Positions 36,824 through 48,741 of a stretch of 64,000 bases of DNA are shown piece after piece. The notes beneath the pieces were generated by a model. That model saw only the letters and a program-made list of their open reading frames with translations. It was not told the DNA's origin and did not search any database. The translations under genes were made by a program, and so were the position numbers. Each line of letters opens with the position of its first letter. Position 1 is the first letter of the stretch. Source of the DNA: Deuterostichococcus epilithicus (lineage: Eukaryota; Chlorophyta; Trebouxiophyceae; Prasiolales; Stichococcaceae); NCBI GenBank assembly GCA_033439295.1, contig JAVTLE010000021.1:1488009-1552008 (forward strand), written 5' to 3'.

Positions 36824-37387
36824 GCTGGATTTAGATAGCACCTACTGTGCTGCCATTCCCAAGCCGTCACCCGATAAGAAGACCCTCAAGACGCCGCAGC
36901 TGCGAAGGCGGTACCAGTCGCGATGACAACTCAACAATGACAGTCAATGCAGTGGTTACACGTCTCTGCAATAGACTACAACAGGTCGATCACAGAGCTG
37001 CCTGTCCTTGGCGTCTCGGGTGGCGGGAAGAGGCGGGAACGGGGGAACATGCGGAGGGTTTGCGATTGCACGTCGTGTTGTTTTGCAGTGTAGGCAACAG
37101 GCATCATTTCAAGCAATAGCTCCATTCGAAGGCGTAGGGGCTGTCCGTCGTCGGACCCACGCCATTTCGTGTTGCATCCCAAGTTCAAACTTGCATCGAC
37201 AGTGTGAGTCGCTAGGCAGAGAGTACAGCGACGCTGTCACCTGAAACGAGTCATACATTGCTCGTGAGCCTCCGTGCAGGCTTGACATACATCTCACGCT
37301 TGATTCGGAGGGTCCTCGGCAGCTCAGCTGTGAACTTGCTGGCTGCGACAGCGGACCCGGCAACGGCAGAATACCACAGCCGCAGCC
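36824..37387. promoter_or_regulatory. Divergent intergenic promoter region (TOC75 / COX10)
   Basis: 564 bases between two outward-facing start codons, so it should hold both promoters. No gene, clear TATA box or repeat was recognised. Confidence 0.4.
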
Positions 37388-39351
37388 ATGCCGTCGCAGC
37401 GGCAGCTGCTCAGCGCAGCGGCGCAGCTGCTCAGAGCCCAGCATCAGACTTCTAGCTCAGCGGCATTTGCGGCAGTCTTGCAGCAGTCGCCGAGCCGCTG
37501 GTGGGCAGCGCAGGGTCCCAACAGTGTCCGCCTGTATGCTGTCGCTGAGCAGGCGTTGGCGGCCCCGGCCGCCGGCCTGAGCAGGACAGGCACGGGCACG
37601 CAGCTCAGAGCTTTGATGCAGGACTACAAGCAGCTCAGCAAGTTCAGACTCAGTGCCCTGGTGGTGGCCACTGCGGGCGCCGGCTTTGTGGCAGGCAGCG
37701 GCGAGCGCATCGACTGGGGCAAGCTCACCTGGACGGCGCTCGGCACGATGGGGTGTGCAGCGTCAGCCAACACCCTCAACCAGGTGTGTGCCGCACGCCA
37801 TGCGGCCCGACCACGTGTGCCATCAGCGCCTGCTGTCGCACCATCATCGGCCTGCCCACCTCGTGCAGGCAACCCAGTGAGACGGCTGCTAGTCACCGTG
37901 GGCTGAAGGCATGCCGGCGTCTGCCTCTGCTGACGCAGTGGTACGAGATCCAGCGGGACGCGCTGATGATGCGGACACGGAACCGGCCGCTGCCGCAGGG
38001 GCGGGTGTCCCCGCGCCATGCCCTCGCCTTTGCGCTCGTTACAGGCCTCGGTGGCGTTGGCACCCTGTACTGGCAGGTCTGTCGTCGTCTTGGGCAATCT
38101 TGCAGCAGAAGTGGCTTCTACATCAATGTCGGTACAGCAATGTCGCCTGTACCTTGCACAAAAGCATGCTGCTGTTGCATGCGCAAACGACTTCTTTGGA
38201 GCGGTCTGCAACCCAAGAGCACTACTTGAAAACATGTTTCGCAGCATTTTCCTTTGCCGCAGACAAATGCGACCACAGCAGCGCTGGGCGCCGCCAACAT
38301 CGGCCTGTATGCCGGCGTCTACACGCCGCTGAAAGTCATCAGCATATCCAACACCTGGGTGGGCGCCGTGGTGGGCGCCATCCCGCCGCTCATGGGCTGG
38401 GCGGCCGCCTCCGGCAGCCTGGACGCCGGGTCAGCGGCGCTGGCAGCTGTGCTCTACTTCTGGCAGGTGAGCGCGCGCGCAGATGGCCATCATGTGTCTA
38501 CCAAACACAAGGCACAGAGCGAGGGGGGCTGCTCCAAGGAAGACATATACTCCCCTGGATCGTTTCAGCCTGAGGCTCCCTCCGCACTGGTGCCTCATAT
38601 CGCTTCGGCCGCAGGCCACAGCCGCTCCACCTGTGCCTGGCGACTGACCCCCCTTCCCGCCGCCCCCTCGCAGCTGCCGCACTTCCTGTCACTGGCGTGG
38701 CTGTGCCGGGGCGACTACGCAAAGGGCGGCTACCGCATGATGTCGCTGGTGGACGCCACTGGCAAGCGCACCGCGGCGTGCTGCCTGCGCAACAGCCTGT
38801 ACCTGTTGCCAGCGGGACTGCTGGCCTACCAGCTGGGCGTCGCGTCATCCTGGCTGGCCACTGAGGCCGGCATCATGGCAGGTGAGGCTCTGTGTTCAAA
38901 CCCTATGACAGCGCACCGCCTTTGATGTGTTTGAATGTCCTGCTCACACGGCGTCTTTTCTCGCCAGTCCTGAGCGGTGTTCCCAGAGTGCTGCTGGGCG
39001 CCGGCATCAGGAAGACGTGCTCGCCGTGCTGCAGGCATCATGGCCATCACCGCAGCGCGATTCTACCGCAACCCCACCAACACAACAGCCAAGGGGCTGT
39101 TCCGTGCCAGCCTGCTGTACCTGCCGGTCTTCATGGTAGGCCTCATCGTGCACCGCACGCCGGAGCGGCGACAGCAGCGCGTGGGAGCGCAGCAGGAGGC
39201 GGCAGGCGGCGCAGCAGCACCGGGCACGAGCAGCAGCAGCGACGGCAGCAGCAGGCAGCCTGGCAGCGATGCCGAGCGGGCATGCGCGCCGCCGTTCGCT
39301 GCGCCATTCCCGCTGCTGCCGCTGCCAAACCGAGACCACATGCCACGATGA
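37388..39351 (+). CDS. COX10: COX10 protoheme IX farnesyltransferase (heme O synthase)
   Basis: COX10 is a UbiA-family inner-mitochondrial-membrane enzyme that farnesylates heme b to heme O for cytochrome c oxidase. ATG 37388 opens a Gln/Ala/Ser-rich presequence. The enzyme begins LMQDYKQLSKFRLSALVV. The UbiA catalytic region spans an intron: CAASANTLNQ, then WYEIQRDALMMRTRNRPLPQ, matching the COX10 N-x-x-(F/Y)-E...D...RT(K/R)NRPL signature. Later blocks are VSPRHALAFALVTGLGGVGT, GLYAGVYTPLKVISISNTWV with GAVVGAIPPLMGW, LPHFLSLAWLCRGDYAKGGY and MMSLVDATGKRTAACCLRNS. The last exon has ARFYRNPTNTTAKGLFRASL and a membrane segment, then a low-complexity Ser/Ala tail. Several hydrophobic helices fit a multi-pass protein. 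A TGTAA polyadenylation-type element follows the stop by 30 bases. Confidence 0.93.
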
Positions 39352-39381
39352 CAAATCATCTGCACACTGAAAGTTTGACTG

Positions 39382-39386
39382 TGTAA
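39382..39386 (+). promoter_or_regulatory. Probable polyadenylation signal TGTAA of COX10
   Basis: TGTAA lies 30 bases after the COX10 stop. TGTAA is the known poly(A) signal of many green algae; assignment here is by position only. Confidence 0.45.
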
Positions 39387-39570
39387 TGAAAGGGATTTTC
39401 TGATACAAGGCCCTGGCTGCGGCATGGCTGCCGAGCTATCTACCAATGTCCCACCAGGGACCAGATGACGTGGCATAGGATCTTATGTGGCAACACAGCA
39501 GGTGCAGCAGTACTATGTTGCACTTCGCGCCGAGTCGCCATTGTGACACAAATAGAATAGTGCAACTAAC

Positions 39571-40700
39571 ATGCTGCAGACGCCGCGTAGCGCCACCGTG
39601 CTGTCGCAGATGGCCTTCGGTCCGTCAAGCCACACCTGCACTTCGCAGTTCCTGAAGGCCACACATCGTCGGCCGTTCGTCAGCGCTGGTGTGACTCGTT
39701 GCAAATTGGAGTGCAGCACCACGTCGACCGAACACACGCACAGCGGCACGGCACCTGCAACGTCGCGGAGGGATGTGCTGTTTATCGGCATGGCCGCAGC
39801 AGCTCTGATCGCTGCGTGGCCGGCGGCTGCGATAGGGTTAGGCTCTCGAGCCCATGTACTTCGCACTCGTGCCATGTCCGTTCATGTGTTGAGTCGTGAC
39901 TTGGTGTGTCCCAGGAGCAATTGCAATTTCTGTGACGGCGTCGCCTGTAGGTTTAAGAAGGAGCTGAAGAAGCGGGGGACCAGACCAATGGAGGAGTACA
40001 GCGACGGAGCGGAGGGTCTGAAGACCCTCGATCTGGCAGAAGGGTCTGGGACGGCCGTCAAGCAGGGCGACCTGGTCACGGTGACGCTTCTGCGCTTCAG
40101 CTCGGGTTGTCGATCGACTTCCTGCAGATGCAACCTCTGCCGGCATGAAAGCAGGCTTGGCGGAAATCCAGTGCAACAGCCGTGTTGGAAACGTTGCAAT
40201 TGTTGCGCCCACACCGAACTAAACATGGCGGCAAATTGCAGGTGCACTTTGACAGCATCTTCAAGGGCATCGATGTGGCGTCCAGCCGCTCAGCTCGTCT
40301 GCTGGGCGGCAACCGCACCATCTCCGAGGTGAAAACGGCGTTGGACTCTTGACACTCCACACAGGACGTGTGCGAGGTTGCACCTTCTCGCAGAGGCAAT
40401 CGCTGCAGATTTCACATCTTTTCCTGGGCGCCTGTGCAGCCGCTGACCTTCACCGCCGGCAAGGAGCTGTCGCTGGCGGAGAAGGCTGCTGGAGAGACAG
40501 CTGGGGGCCTCTTCTCGGGGCAGAGTGGCCCGAAGCCGCCGCCCGCGCTGTCGAAGGCAGTCATCGGCATGAAGCCTGGCGGCAAGCGCTCGGTGCTTGT
40601 GCCGCCTGAGCTGGCGTACGGGAAGCAGGGTCTGCTGGAGATTCCGCCTGGCGCCACGATTGAGCTGAGGATAGAGGTGCTGTCCATTGGCGGCTCTTGA
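39571..40700 (+). CDS. FKBP18: Thylakoid-lumen FKBP-type peptidyl-prolyl isomerase (FKBP18-like)
   Basis: FKBPs catalyse prolyl isomerisation; green-plant lumenal members lie in the thylakoid. The N-terminus is a Ser/Thr-rich plastid transit peptide, then a twin-Arg signal SRRDVLFIGMAAAALIAAW with an AAxAAxA-like end, pointing to Tat-dependent lumen import. Mature blocks: RFKKELKKRGTRPMEEYSDG, LKTLDLAEGSGTAVKQGDLV, VHFDSIFKGIDVASSRSARL, LGGNRTISE, then PLTFTAGKELSLAEKAAGET, GGLFSGQSGPKPPPALSKAV, IGMKPGGKRSVLVPPELAYG and EIPPGATIELRIEVLSIGGS. The SSRxxxLLGGNR and SGQSGPKPPPAL blocks resemble Arabidopsis FKBP18, so I favour that subgroup. At least four exons; ATG 39571 follows COX10 by only 220 bases. 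Several FK506-pocket residues differ from canonical FKBP12, so catalytic activity is uncertain. Confidence 0.88.
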
Positions 40701-41097
40701 TGTATACCAAGCGATGCTAGGCTGCTGCGGGCTGTAGCTTGCTGGACAGAATTTTGATACGTAGATTCGGTCACAATTGGAATCTTCGACTTGGGAGCCC
40801 CATGCAATTGAGCGCATCTGTAAACCGGCCTCCACCTTCGATTGAGTAGATACGTGCCTCCTAACGCATGCCGGCTAACTATTGTACACGATGCTGTAGC
40901 GTTTGGTCAGGCACACGTTGCCCTTGCCGCAATATGCCTAGAGGAGACAAGCATCCCATCTGCTCGCCACCACCGCAGCCGCATGCGCACTTCGAGCAAG
41001 CGAGCTCGATTCGTAAGCTTTTCCTGCTGTGCGAACGCTGCTGCTTCAGCGTTGCAAGCAGAGCTGTCATGATGACCCTCTGCGTCCTGCTGGCGCC
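40701..41097. other. Convergent intergenic region (FKBP / ATG18)
   Basis: About 400 bases between facing stops. A TGTAA element at 40819-40823 is a candidate poly(A) signal for the FKBP gene. Nothing else was recognised. Confidence 0.45.
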
Positions 41098-43271
41098 TCA
41101 GTCGTTTGCCTCCAGAAAGCGAGCGAAGTGGCGCTGCTCGCACATGCCGCCCTTCTGCGCATTGAAGGATGCTGTGTAGAACGCGCCGCTGGAGGACACC
41201 ACGATGATGGTGGCTGGCGTCGCGCCGAAGCCCACCACAGAGCGGACCTCCTCGGACAGCCGGAACTGGGCGAAGGACCGCTCAGATGCAAAGTACGGCA
41301 TCGGCAGGATCGACTGCACAGCAGAAGACGTCATCTCAGAATGCAAACCGAGCGGATCAGCCGGAATGCGTTGTGGCACCTGAGATGGCCTGTATCAATT
41401 TTGAGGATGATACGGTTGTGGCTGAACTGCAACTCCAGGACGCATGTGCAACAGTGCCAACTACAGTGCAGCTGCAGCTCCAGCAACCCTCTCAAACAGA
41501 CGAAGACGCATGCCGAAGCCGGATGGAAGGAGGAGGGTTTGTCATGCATGCCAGCCCACTATATGAGTTGCTCGTGAAATGGACAGGGAACGCACGCTGA
41601 CGAACTTCAGTGACGACACCGGGTTGGCGTGGCCGCCCTCCGGCGCCGCCAGCTGCCGCGCGGCCGCTGCCTTGGCGTCGGCCGAGGTAGCCAGCTTGAA
41701 GACGTGCACGGTGCCCTTGTCGCTGGACATGGCCAGCCACTCTGGCGCGTCGCCCCGCGCAAAGGCGATGCTGAAGATGCGCGCCGGGTCCGCCCCCCGC
41801 CGCAGCTCCTGTGCCCGGCGCGGGTCGCAGGATGTCATGCAAAGAGCCTTTCACGGCGCAGGACTGCAAGGCAGTGCGGTCATTTGCAACTGCAGGTCGG
41901 CTCCCGAGAGTCAGTGGGTATGATCAATCCAGGAGTGTTCGACAAGATGCTGCCAGTGCAGCAGGGTGCTGGCCACAGCCCACCTGCAGCTTAGAGCCAT
42001 CTGCTGTTGCATAGATGCGGACGAGCGTGCCGCGATCCGATGCCGTCGCCAGCAGCTTGCCGTTCAGCGACAGCGCCAGGCACGCGAGGCCCGACGAATG
42101 CGCCTGGATGAACTTCGTTCGCCGCACGTCATACAGTTCCACCCGCACCTACAGCGGCATTCCACTCTCATATTGAAGCCAATGGAATGGAGGGCGCTGA
42201 CAGGCGTGTGAGGACGGGGTGCAGGTGTCATCTACTTTGCAGTGCGGATGATGCAGGGTGCATTTCAAGCGACTCTGGTTGCAGTTGGCAACGTCCTGGT
42301 GGGTGGCCTGGCAAACTAACTCAGGGTCGATGCTTACACCATACCTGGCCTGCGTGCAGCCCCGGGCAAGCCAGGATGGTCTGCTCGGCCGCCGCGGACA
42401 GCGCAATGATGCCGGTGGGGTTGCTGAGCGTCTCGATGGAGTGCAGCAGCCGCAGGTCCGCGAAGTTGTACACCAGCACCTTGTGCTCTAGGGCCACCAC
42501 GATGCGGTCCCGCCGCAACCGCACCGAGTGCACCTATACGTGCGACATGATGTCTGATTGCACCGTTGGTGGCAGGGCACACGTCAACATTCTTGGCACG
42601 CTGCAGCATCACCGGCCTGGCTTCGTGACCCTCGCCGGCTGGTGCATGCGCCTCGACCGCACCTGACTGCGGAAGCTGAGCTCGCCGATGCAGCGCCCCT
42701 GGTGGTCGTCCCAGATCATGACCTGCAGGGCATCAAAGAGAACAGGTTGACTCAATCTAACATGGCAGATCGCTGTTGTCTGCAGCAGGGAAAGATTACG
42801 AGCAGGCTTCAGAAGGGCAGCTCCTCCCACCTTGTTGGGTGGGTACTGTGAAGAGCTGCCCGCGCCGACGATGGCCAGGATGTTGCACCGAAACAGCATC
42901 TCCACGATGCTGATGCCGCCCTTGTCAAGCTCGCGTCGGAACTGCAGGAAAACCCAGACCATGTGGTTGCAGCAGTGCTTCAACTTCTGGGGGCTCTCGT
43001 ATGGACACCCTGACGCCATGCATGCTGTAACAACCGGAAGCCAGCATGCAGCTCGTGGTCGCACACCGTTTCTCGAAAAGGCTCGCAGTTATATATGCGG
43101 AAGCCGGAGGCCGTGCCGCAGGCGAAGCAGCCGTAGTCCTGCACATGGCATGCAACCTGCTCACGATGCTGTGTGGCAAGCAGACATGCATGGTCCTGGC
43201 AGTGTCCGCGTGGCGGTCACCTGATTGAACCCCACATGCAGCAAGTCCAGCTCTTCCTTGTCTCTCCCCAT
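41098..43271 (-). CDS. ATG18: ATG18/WIPI (PROPPIN) autophagy beta-propeller protein
   Basis: PROPPINs are seven-bladed WD40-like propellers that bind PI3P/PI(3,5)P2 on autophagic and vacuolar membranes. On the minus strand the start is ATG 43269-43271 ([17 protein letters not shown]), joined to [20 protein letters not shown]. Then come [20 protein letters not shown] with [73 protein letters not shown] and [20 protein letters not shown]. The lipid-binding site follows: [19 protein letters not shown], joined across an intron to [17 protein letters not shown], which supplies the L/F-R-R-G motif. The last exons hold [19 protein letters not shown] and [16 protein letters not shown], ending [10 protein letters not shown]. 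About eight exons. ATG 43355 lacks support as a start because the in-frame codon there is not ATG. Confidence 0.93.
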
Positions 43272-43975
43272 AGTACGTATGCGGGCGCCAGATCGGGCGC
43301 TTTCAGGCGCCCAGGCCCAGCTCGGCTTGTCTCGTTGAAGGCTCAGGAGCTTCAACGATCTGAAAGGAAACTCCGGACTCGCCTGGCGCTGCCAAGCTCG
43401 TCTGCGTCTGCGAGTCTAGTGTGTGGAATCTGATGGATTCAATCTTGCACGAGACCTTGTGCAACCAGCCAGGTGTGTGCGCTGAGTGGCAGTCGAGCAG
43501 AAGCACTCCGCCTCAAGGCGCGAAAGCAGGCAACTCGAACTGGCAGGCTTTCTGAACTCTCGAGGATGTGTTATTGTTATTTGTCAAAGCTGGCGCGACA
43601 CAAAGAAGAAGAAGAGGAAGCCAAAAGTGCTTAGTTGACCACATTGCGTTAGGATGATAGGAGCTCGGCGCCCCTTTCAGATGCCCATGGTTGGCCTTTC
43701 AGGAAATCCTCATTTCCTCAGAACACTTGGTGCATGAGTTGGCACCGCCGCTCCTGGAACACAGCAGTTTCGACGCATCGAGGCAGTACTCCGCGAGTTG
43801 CAGTAGCGTGGAGCGTCTCGCAATATCAAACATTTGTGCGCCGGCGCCGGCTGAGGCTGAGCATCCATAGCAGCCACACCTCCGCGTGCATTCATACGAA
43901 ACTGCGCGTATACCACGAGACTGCTGCCGAGGCTGCTGAGGCGTTCAAAACAACTTCTGCTGCTGCCCGGCAGCC
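43272..43975. promoter_or_regulatory. Divergent intergenic promoter region (ATG18 / UTP11)
   Basis: About 700 bases between two outward-facing starts. A GAA-rich stretch near 43603-43620 is present. A long minus-strand open frame overlapping the UTP11 5' end is an antisense shadow. Confidence 0.4.
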
Positions 43976-45202
43976 ATGTCGTCGTTGCGGAATGCAGTGA
44001 AGCGGAGCACCCACAAAGAGCGCGCGCAGCCGTAAGCATGCGCCCATGCCACGCGGCCAGTGTCACAGTGCTATTCTGGCAGAAAGTTCGAACTGGATTC
44101 TCATGTCGTCGTGCTGATGCCCCAACCCGAGAACCGACAACGTTTCTACCCAACATGCAGGTCGTCGCGGCACCGTTTTGGGCTGCTTGAGAAGAAGAAG
44201 GATTACATTCAGCGCGCTCGGAACCATCAGAAGAAGGAGCAGACTCTAAAGGTAACGCCCATGGCCTCTTTACGATGGGCGCCTGCCACAATACGGTCCA
44301 GGCAACCGCGGCTGGCCGCCAGGAAATGCAGGCCGGCTGTCGACACTCACATCTCTATCCTGCAGGTTCTGAGGGAGAAAGCGGAGCAGCGCAATCCAGA
44401 TGAGTTTTACTCAGCCATGCAGCGCGATCAGCTGCACGGTTCCGATGCTGAGGCAGGGTGAGGCTCTGGAGCATCTGTGAGGCGCCACGTCGCTGTTGCA
44501 AGCCCTGATGCGTGCTCGGCAAAGGAGTGTAGTCAGATGAATGTGCTGCCTGATTCTCGTTGCAGGCGCATGACCGACGAACAGATTAAGGCCCTCAAAT
44601 CGCAGGACCTTCTGCATGTGCAGCTGCAGTCTCGCAAACATAGAAAGGTGGGCCTGCCCTCCAGGCTGTGCTTCACGACAGCTTGCAACTTCGAAACATG
44701 TGTTCAAGTGCAGCTGTTCATGACACAATTTGCAAAGTCCTCAACACTACGTTTCCCTGCGCAGCGGCTGGACCGGCTACGGGAATCGCTGCACTTCATC
44801 GGCGCGCCCGCGCAGAGCCGGCACACCGTGTTTGTGGAGAGCCCAGCCGCTGTGCAGTCCTTCTCAGCAGAAGCGCATTTCGAAACGCCTGGGCCACTGC
44901 TGGGCCGCGCCTTCAACCGGCCCCGAGCCGCGCAGCTGGACGCGGCGGCGGTCGCACCCGAGACGGATGCGGCAGCGGCGGCGGCNCCAGAGCGGGCGGC
45001 GGCGCGGCAGGCGAAGCGGCGTGCGGGTGCCTACCAGCGGCTGCTGGACGCGCAGGAGTCGTCGCAGAAATTGGAGCAGCTGGTAGGCGAGCTTCGGGCA
45101 GCGCGCGTGGCCGGTAGCGGTGGCCGGCGGGTGCCCATACGGGAAAAGGGGGATACTGGCAAGGTGGTCGGGCAGCGCTTCAAGCGCGTGCGGCAGCGGT
45201 AA
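43976..45202 (+). CDS. UTP11: UTP11, U3 snoRNP / small-subunit processome protein
   Basis: UTP11 is a component of the SSU processome needed for 18S pre-rRNA processing. Five exons (43976-44031, 44161-44251, 44366-44457, 44566-44647, 44765-45202) keep frame throughout. Exon 1 gives MSSLRNAVKRSTHKERAQP and exon 2 gives RHRFGLLEKKKDYIQRARNH with QKKEQTLK, the diagnostic Utp11 N-terminus. Exon 3 carries LREKAEQRNPDEFYSAMQRD and exon 4 carries MTDEQIKALKSQDLLHVQLQ. Exon 5 has RLRESLHFIGAPAQSRHTVF, FETPGPLLGRAFNRPRA and a Lys/Arg-rich end VVGQRFKRVRQR. One undetermined base at 44986 lies in the Ala-rich part of exon 5 and leaves the frame intact. Confidence 0.95.
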
Positions 45203-45545
45203 CGATCGCTGCCGCTATAGCAGGCAAAGCAGCGGCTGGATCAGGGTTACCTCAAGCTGAAACAGTCCAGTCTGAAACAGCAAGCAACCAGGTCAGTTCG
45301 TCATCGATGAGGAGTCTCGACTGGCAGTCAGGGAGTCCTGGAGACAGCAGTGAAGACAGCAACGAGGCCTCAAACGCTTGGAGTGGAGGTGCAATTGTTT
45401 CCTTTTGTGCTGCCTGCGACCCTCACCCTTCCAACATCTCGCAAATCTCTGCCAGGCGTCACCGGAAGCTGCTGCACGACTGCGAACCGTGAGCACGGCA
45501 TTCATTCGGGTGACCCATCCTCGAGACACATAACGGAACGGGCAC
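45203..45545. other. Intergenic region between UTP11 and DNAJC8-like gene
   Basis: 343 bases between two same-strand genes. No gene or notable repeat is seen; it presumably holds the UTP11 3' UTR and the next promoter. Confidence 0.45.
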
Positions 45546-47620
45546 ATGAACTCTGCCACTGAGGCAGCAAAGCCGTCGGCATCAGAAGCTTCAGCAGGCG
45601 CTGCAGAACCAGCGCCGACACTTCCGACGGAGCCAGCTGTTGCTGCACCACCCCTGCCTCCAGTGCCATCAGGAGCGGAACCTGCGGCAGACGCCAGCCC
45701 CCCAGCTGAGGCAGCCGTTACTTCCGAGCCACTGCCACCGCTACCGGAGAATGCAGACGACCTTCTCAAGGTGTTCATGATTCTGCACAAGCTGCAACCT
45801 CCCGCCAAGACACTGACGCCGCTGAACTGCCGCAGGCGGGTATTGTCCAACTTGCTCAGTTTTCAATATGTTTCGTGCACAGCTCTTCCAGTTGCCCTGC
45901 CGTACCTTCGCAGGAGTTTTACTCCGAGGTCAAGGACGTGGACCGCAACAACGAGGTCATCAGGATCCTCAGTGCATTCCGCCTGAACGGCTTTGAGCAG
46001 CTGGGCCTCACATTCGATGCCACCAGCGAGGACGTGCGGACGGCGTACCGCAAGCTGTCGCTGCTGGTGCATCCGGACAAGTGTTCGCACCCCCAGGCGA
46101 AGGACGCCTTCGAGATCGTCAACGCCGCCAGCAAGCAGCTGCAGGACGAGGACCGCCGCCGGGAGCTGGTGCACGTGCTCAACCTTGCACGAGGTGAGCC
46201 TGCCGTGTCTCCGTTGATTCTCCTAGGGCCGTTTCTCAGTCCTGACGAGGCACAAGCTACCGCGGTCGGCACCGCTGGCTTGCATGCGCCCTGCCGCCGA
46301 CGCAGGGGCGAAAACGGCGCTGAGGCGCATCGACGGGTATGACTGACCCAAAAGACTGGGCCGAGACGGCTGTGCAAATACTGTAGACGGTTCGTAGAAC
46401 TGATTCTTGCAACATCGCGTGGCTACCCCCGGTCCAACGCGCCGGCAAACTCGCCCCTGCTGCCGCAGACGAGGTGCGCAAGGACCGGAAGAAGTCGGTG
46501 AAGAACGATTCCGTGGTGCGCCTGGCGGCAGTGCTGCACGCGGGCGGCAGCGAGGGCGTGGAGGCGCAGTGGGAGAAAACGCTAGAGTTCCACGAGGCCT
46601 GGAAGGCACAGGCGCGCGACCTGCTGGCGAAAGCGGAGTGGCGGCGGCGAAAGCTCACGGCGCGCCTCAAGGCAAGAGTTCTGTTGAAACACATCTCTCG
46701 ACCCGTACATCAATCCATGGCGTGCGGGCTGCTGGCCCAGGGGGAGGGCGGCGGCGCAAGCTCACGGCGGGGAACCTCAACCCTGGGCAAATCTTGTGCC
46801 TCTGGAGGCGCAGCAAGGATGGCGTTGCTTCTGCTTCACACAGCGCAATGCTGCCTGGGCGGCACTGCAGATCGCCTCCTTCTGGCAGCATCCGAGCGGC
46901 ATCTTGGAGTCTCTGGTGCAGAAGGTGTCGCGCCTGTGTGTTTGTTGGGCCATCTCAATGCAACTATCTTGCTCGCGCCGCAGGACGAGGAGCACCGGAT
47001 AGAGGAGGACGAGGCGGAGACGCGCGTCAAGCTGAAGGCAATGCGGGAGCACCACAAGAACTGGGAGGCCACGCGCGACAAGCGCATCGGCACCTGGCGC
47101 GACTTCTCGCAGAAGAAGTCCAAGAAGCAAAAGGTCAGTTCTCAACTGCCCAGTTGGCAAGTCCCGCCATCCGGTGCTTGCTGTTGTGAAGATACTGCTG
47201 CTGCTGAAAGCCCTGGCATTCATTAACTGACACGTGCTTGCAATGGAGAGTCCAACAGAACCCCAATGCAGGGAAATTACCAAGTGCCTTCCTCTCATTG
47301 CAGGTGAAACCGGTAGGCGGCATCAAGCCGCCCAAGCTGAAGCAGGAGGACGAGGACCGGACCTACGTGCAGCGGTCGGCCGTGGAGCAGTTCCGGCCCG
47401 TCGGCCAGTTTACAGCGCCCAAGTGCGCCCCTTGCTGTCCTGACTGTTGTGCAGTGAATTGTCCTTGGCTCAGGAGCTGCGAATCTGCCATGAGCTGCTA
47501 TGTGCTGAGCCTCTTGTGCATGATCTGGGTCGGCAGATGCTGCTTGGTAAGCGAAGTCAAGGACTGCTGCTGACTGAAACCGGTCTGTGCAATTGCAGAC
47601 CGCATCGGGAAGGAGATTGA
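45546..47620 (+). CDS. DNAJC8: DNAJC8/SPF31-like J-domain splicing-associated protein
   Basis: DNAJC8 (SPF31) is a nuclear J protein linked to spliceosomes. Exon 1 (45546-45770) is a disordered Ala/Pro/Glu leader. It joins in phase at 45914 to EFYSEVKDVDRNNEVIRIL, then LNGFEQLGLTFDATSEDVRT and AYRKLSLLVHPDKC, which includes the J-domain HPD, then AKDAFEIVNAASKQLQDEDR. Further exons give RKDRKKSVKNDSVVRLAAVL, EEHRIEEDEAETRVKLKAMR and NWEATRDKRIGTWRDFSQKK, as in DNAJC8. The penultimate exon has VKPVGGIKPPKLKQEDEDRT with YVQRSAVEQF. I prefer a last splice (donor in AAG|TGC... at about 47420, acceptor at about 47598) that ends the protein APKPHREGD at 47620; without it, translation reads on to 47573 in Cys-rich non-family sequence. 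Confidence 0.9.
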
Positions 47621-47800
47621 GTGGTGCACCAGGAGAGATCAAGACATGAATTCTTGACACGGCACAGGTCCTGTACAAGCAATTACCGGCAGAGCGTACC
47701 TAAGTCGGAACCTGCTTCGGTGCTGAACCTCTGGAAGGGCGCACGGACTGTCCTTTTCAAAATTGTGTACAAATGCCGACTCCAATGGACCTGCTCTGCG
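47621..47800. other. Short convergent gap (DNAJC8-like / ERV1)
   Basis: 180 bases between facing stop codons; nothing recognised beyond presumed overlapping 3' UTRs. Confidence 0.4.
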
Positions 47801-48741
47801 TCAATAGGCCTTGCGGCTGGGCATCGCGCCTGGCAGCGCACACGCCTCATCTGAATTGCAGTCGACTGCAGGCCAGCGCAGGCTGGCCGCCCTGCAGTTG
47901 AAGCGTGGCTTGCCGAGGCTGTCGTTCACGCTGTTGTGTACCTCGCACATCCACTGCTCCAGCTGCTGCTGCGACTTCGCCTTTGGTGGATTCCCTCTAC
48001 GAGGAATGGGAGGCATGTCATTGGCATATGCAAGGCGCAGAGGGCACCTCAGCCAACCAGTTCCGACAACAATGTGTATGAGGCAGGCACCGTGCCTGAC
48101 GATGTCCCTGAAGTGGTTGGCGCACTCAGCGCAGGGGTAGATGCGTGTCAACACGTCCACCTGCGCATAAAGCACAAGGGCACTCGGGGCTGCGCTTGGA
48201 TGCTGCTGGAACACGAGATCCATTCCTGCATATTCAGACAGACATGAAGGCGATATGAAACAGGGCCCCACTAGAGAAGCCAGGTCCTTCTGCTGCTTGC
48301 GCGTCGGCTGCTGCGGCCACTGCGCCGCCAGTGTGTGCAGGAACGTCCAAGTTCCCCGGCCCAGTGCTTCCTTGGAAATGCCGTAGCCTGACGACCAACG
48401 GAAACGCTTCACCAATCCACTCTTTCATATGCTTCACTAGGCGGCTGATCAGCAAGGGTGGCAGCAGCAGCACGATGCGGTCACCAGGAGGCACCTTGCT
48501 GAGCGCCGTCATGCTGCATACTGTCCGCGGCTTCTGCATCCGTCCGCGTCTGCGGCCTGCGCTGGCTGACTATCCGCTGCTGGTGCGGCCCGGGGATATT
48601 GTTTAGCAAGTCGAGCGCCCATGAGAGGTTCAGCCGCAGGCCGCATGGGCTGTCCCCAAGACTCAGCTCATATTGCGGCTCGCGGCGCTGCCGCACTGTT
48701 GTCCGGGCAGGGAACAGCGGCCGGCAAGGCGGCAGCGACAT
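47801..48741 (-). CDS. ERV1: ERV1/ALR-type FAD-linked sulfhydryl oxidase
   Basis: ERV1 reoxidises MIA40 in the mitochondrial intermembrane space and passes electrons to cytochrome c or oxygen. On the minus strand the core exon reads GYGISKEALGRGTWTFLHTL with AAQWPQQPTRKQQKDLASL. It joins to VDVLTRIYPCAECANHFRDI (redox CxxC YPCAEC). An intron joins IVRHG to NPPKAKSQQQLEQWMCEVHN with SVNDSLGKPRFNC, the FAD-binding His-x-x-N region. The tail has two more Cys (VDCNSDEACALPG), as in plant ERV1, which carries its shuttle Cys pair C-terminally. The first exon, from ATG 48739-48741, encodes a variable leader; its donor is not certain. The last intron acceptor was chosen to give GNPPK in frame. Confidence 0.9.

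Noticed and set aside
43710-44291. 193-codon open frame on the minus strand over the 5' end of UTP11
   Set aside because: No family motif, biased composition, and it lies antisense to firmly identified UTP11 exons, so it is a GC-driven shadow.
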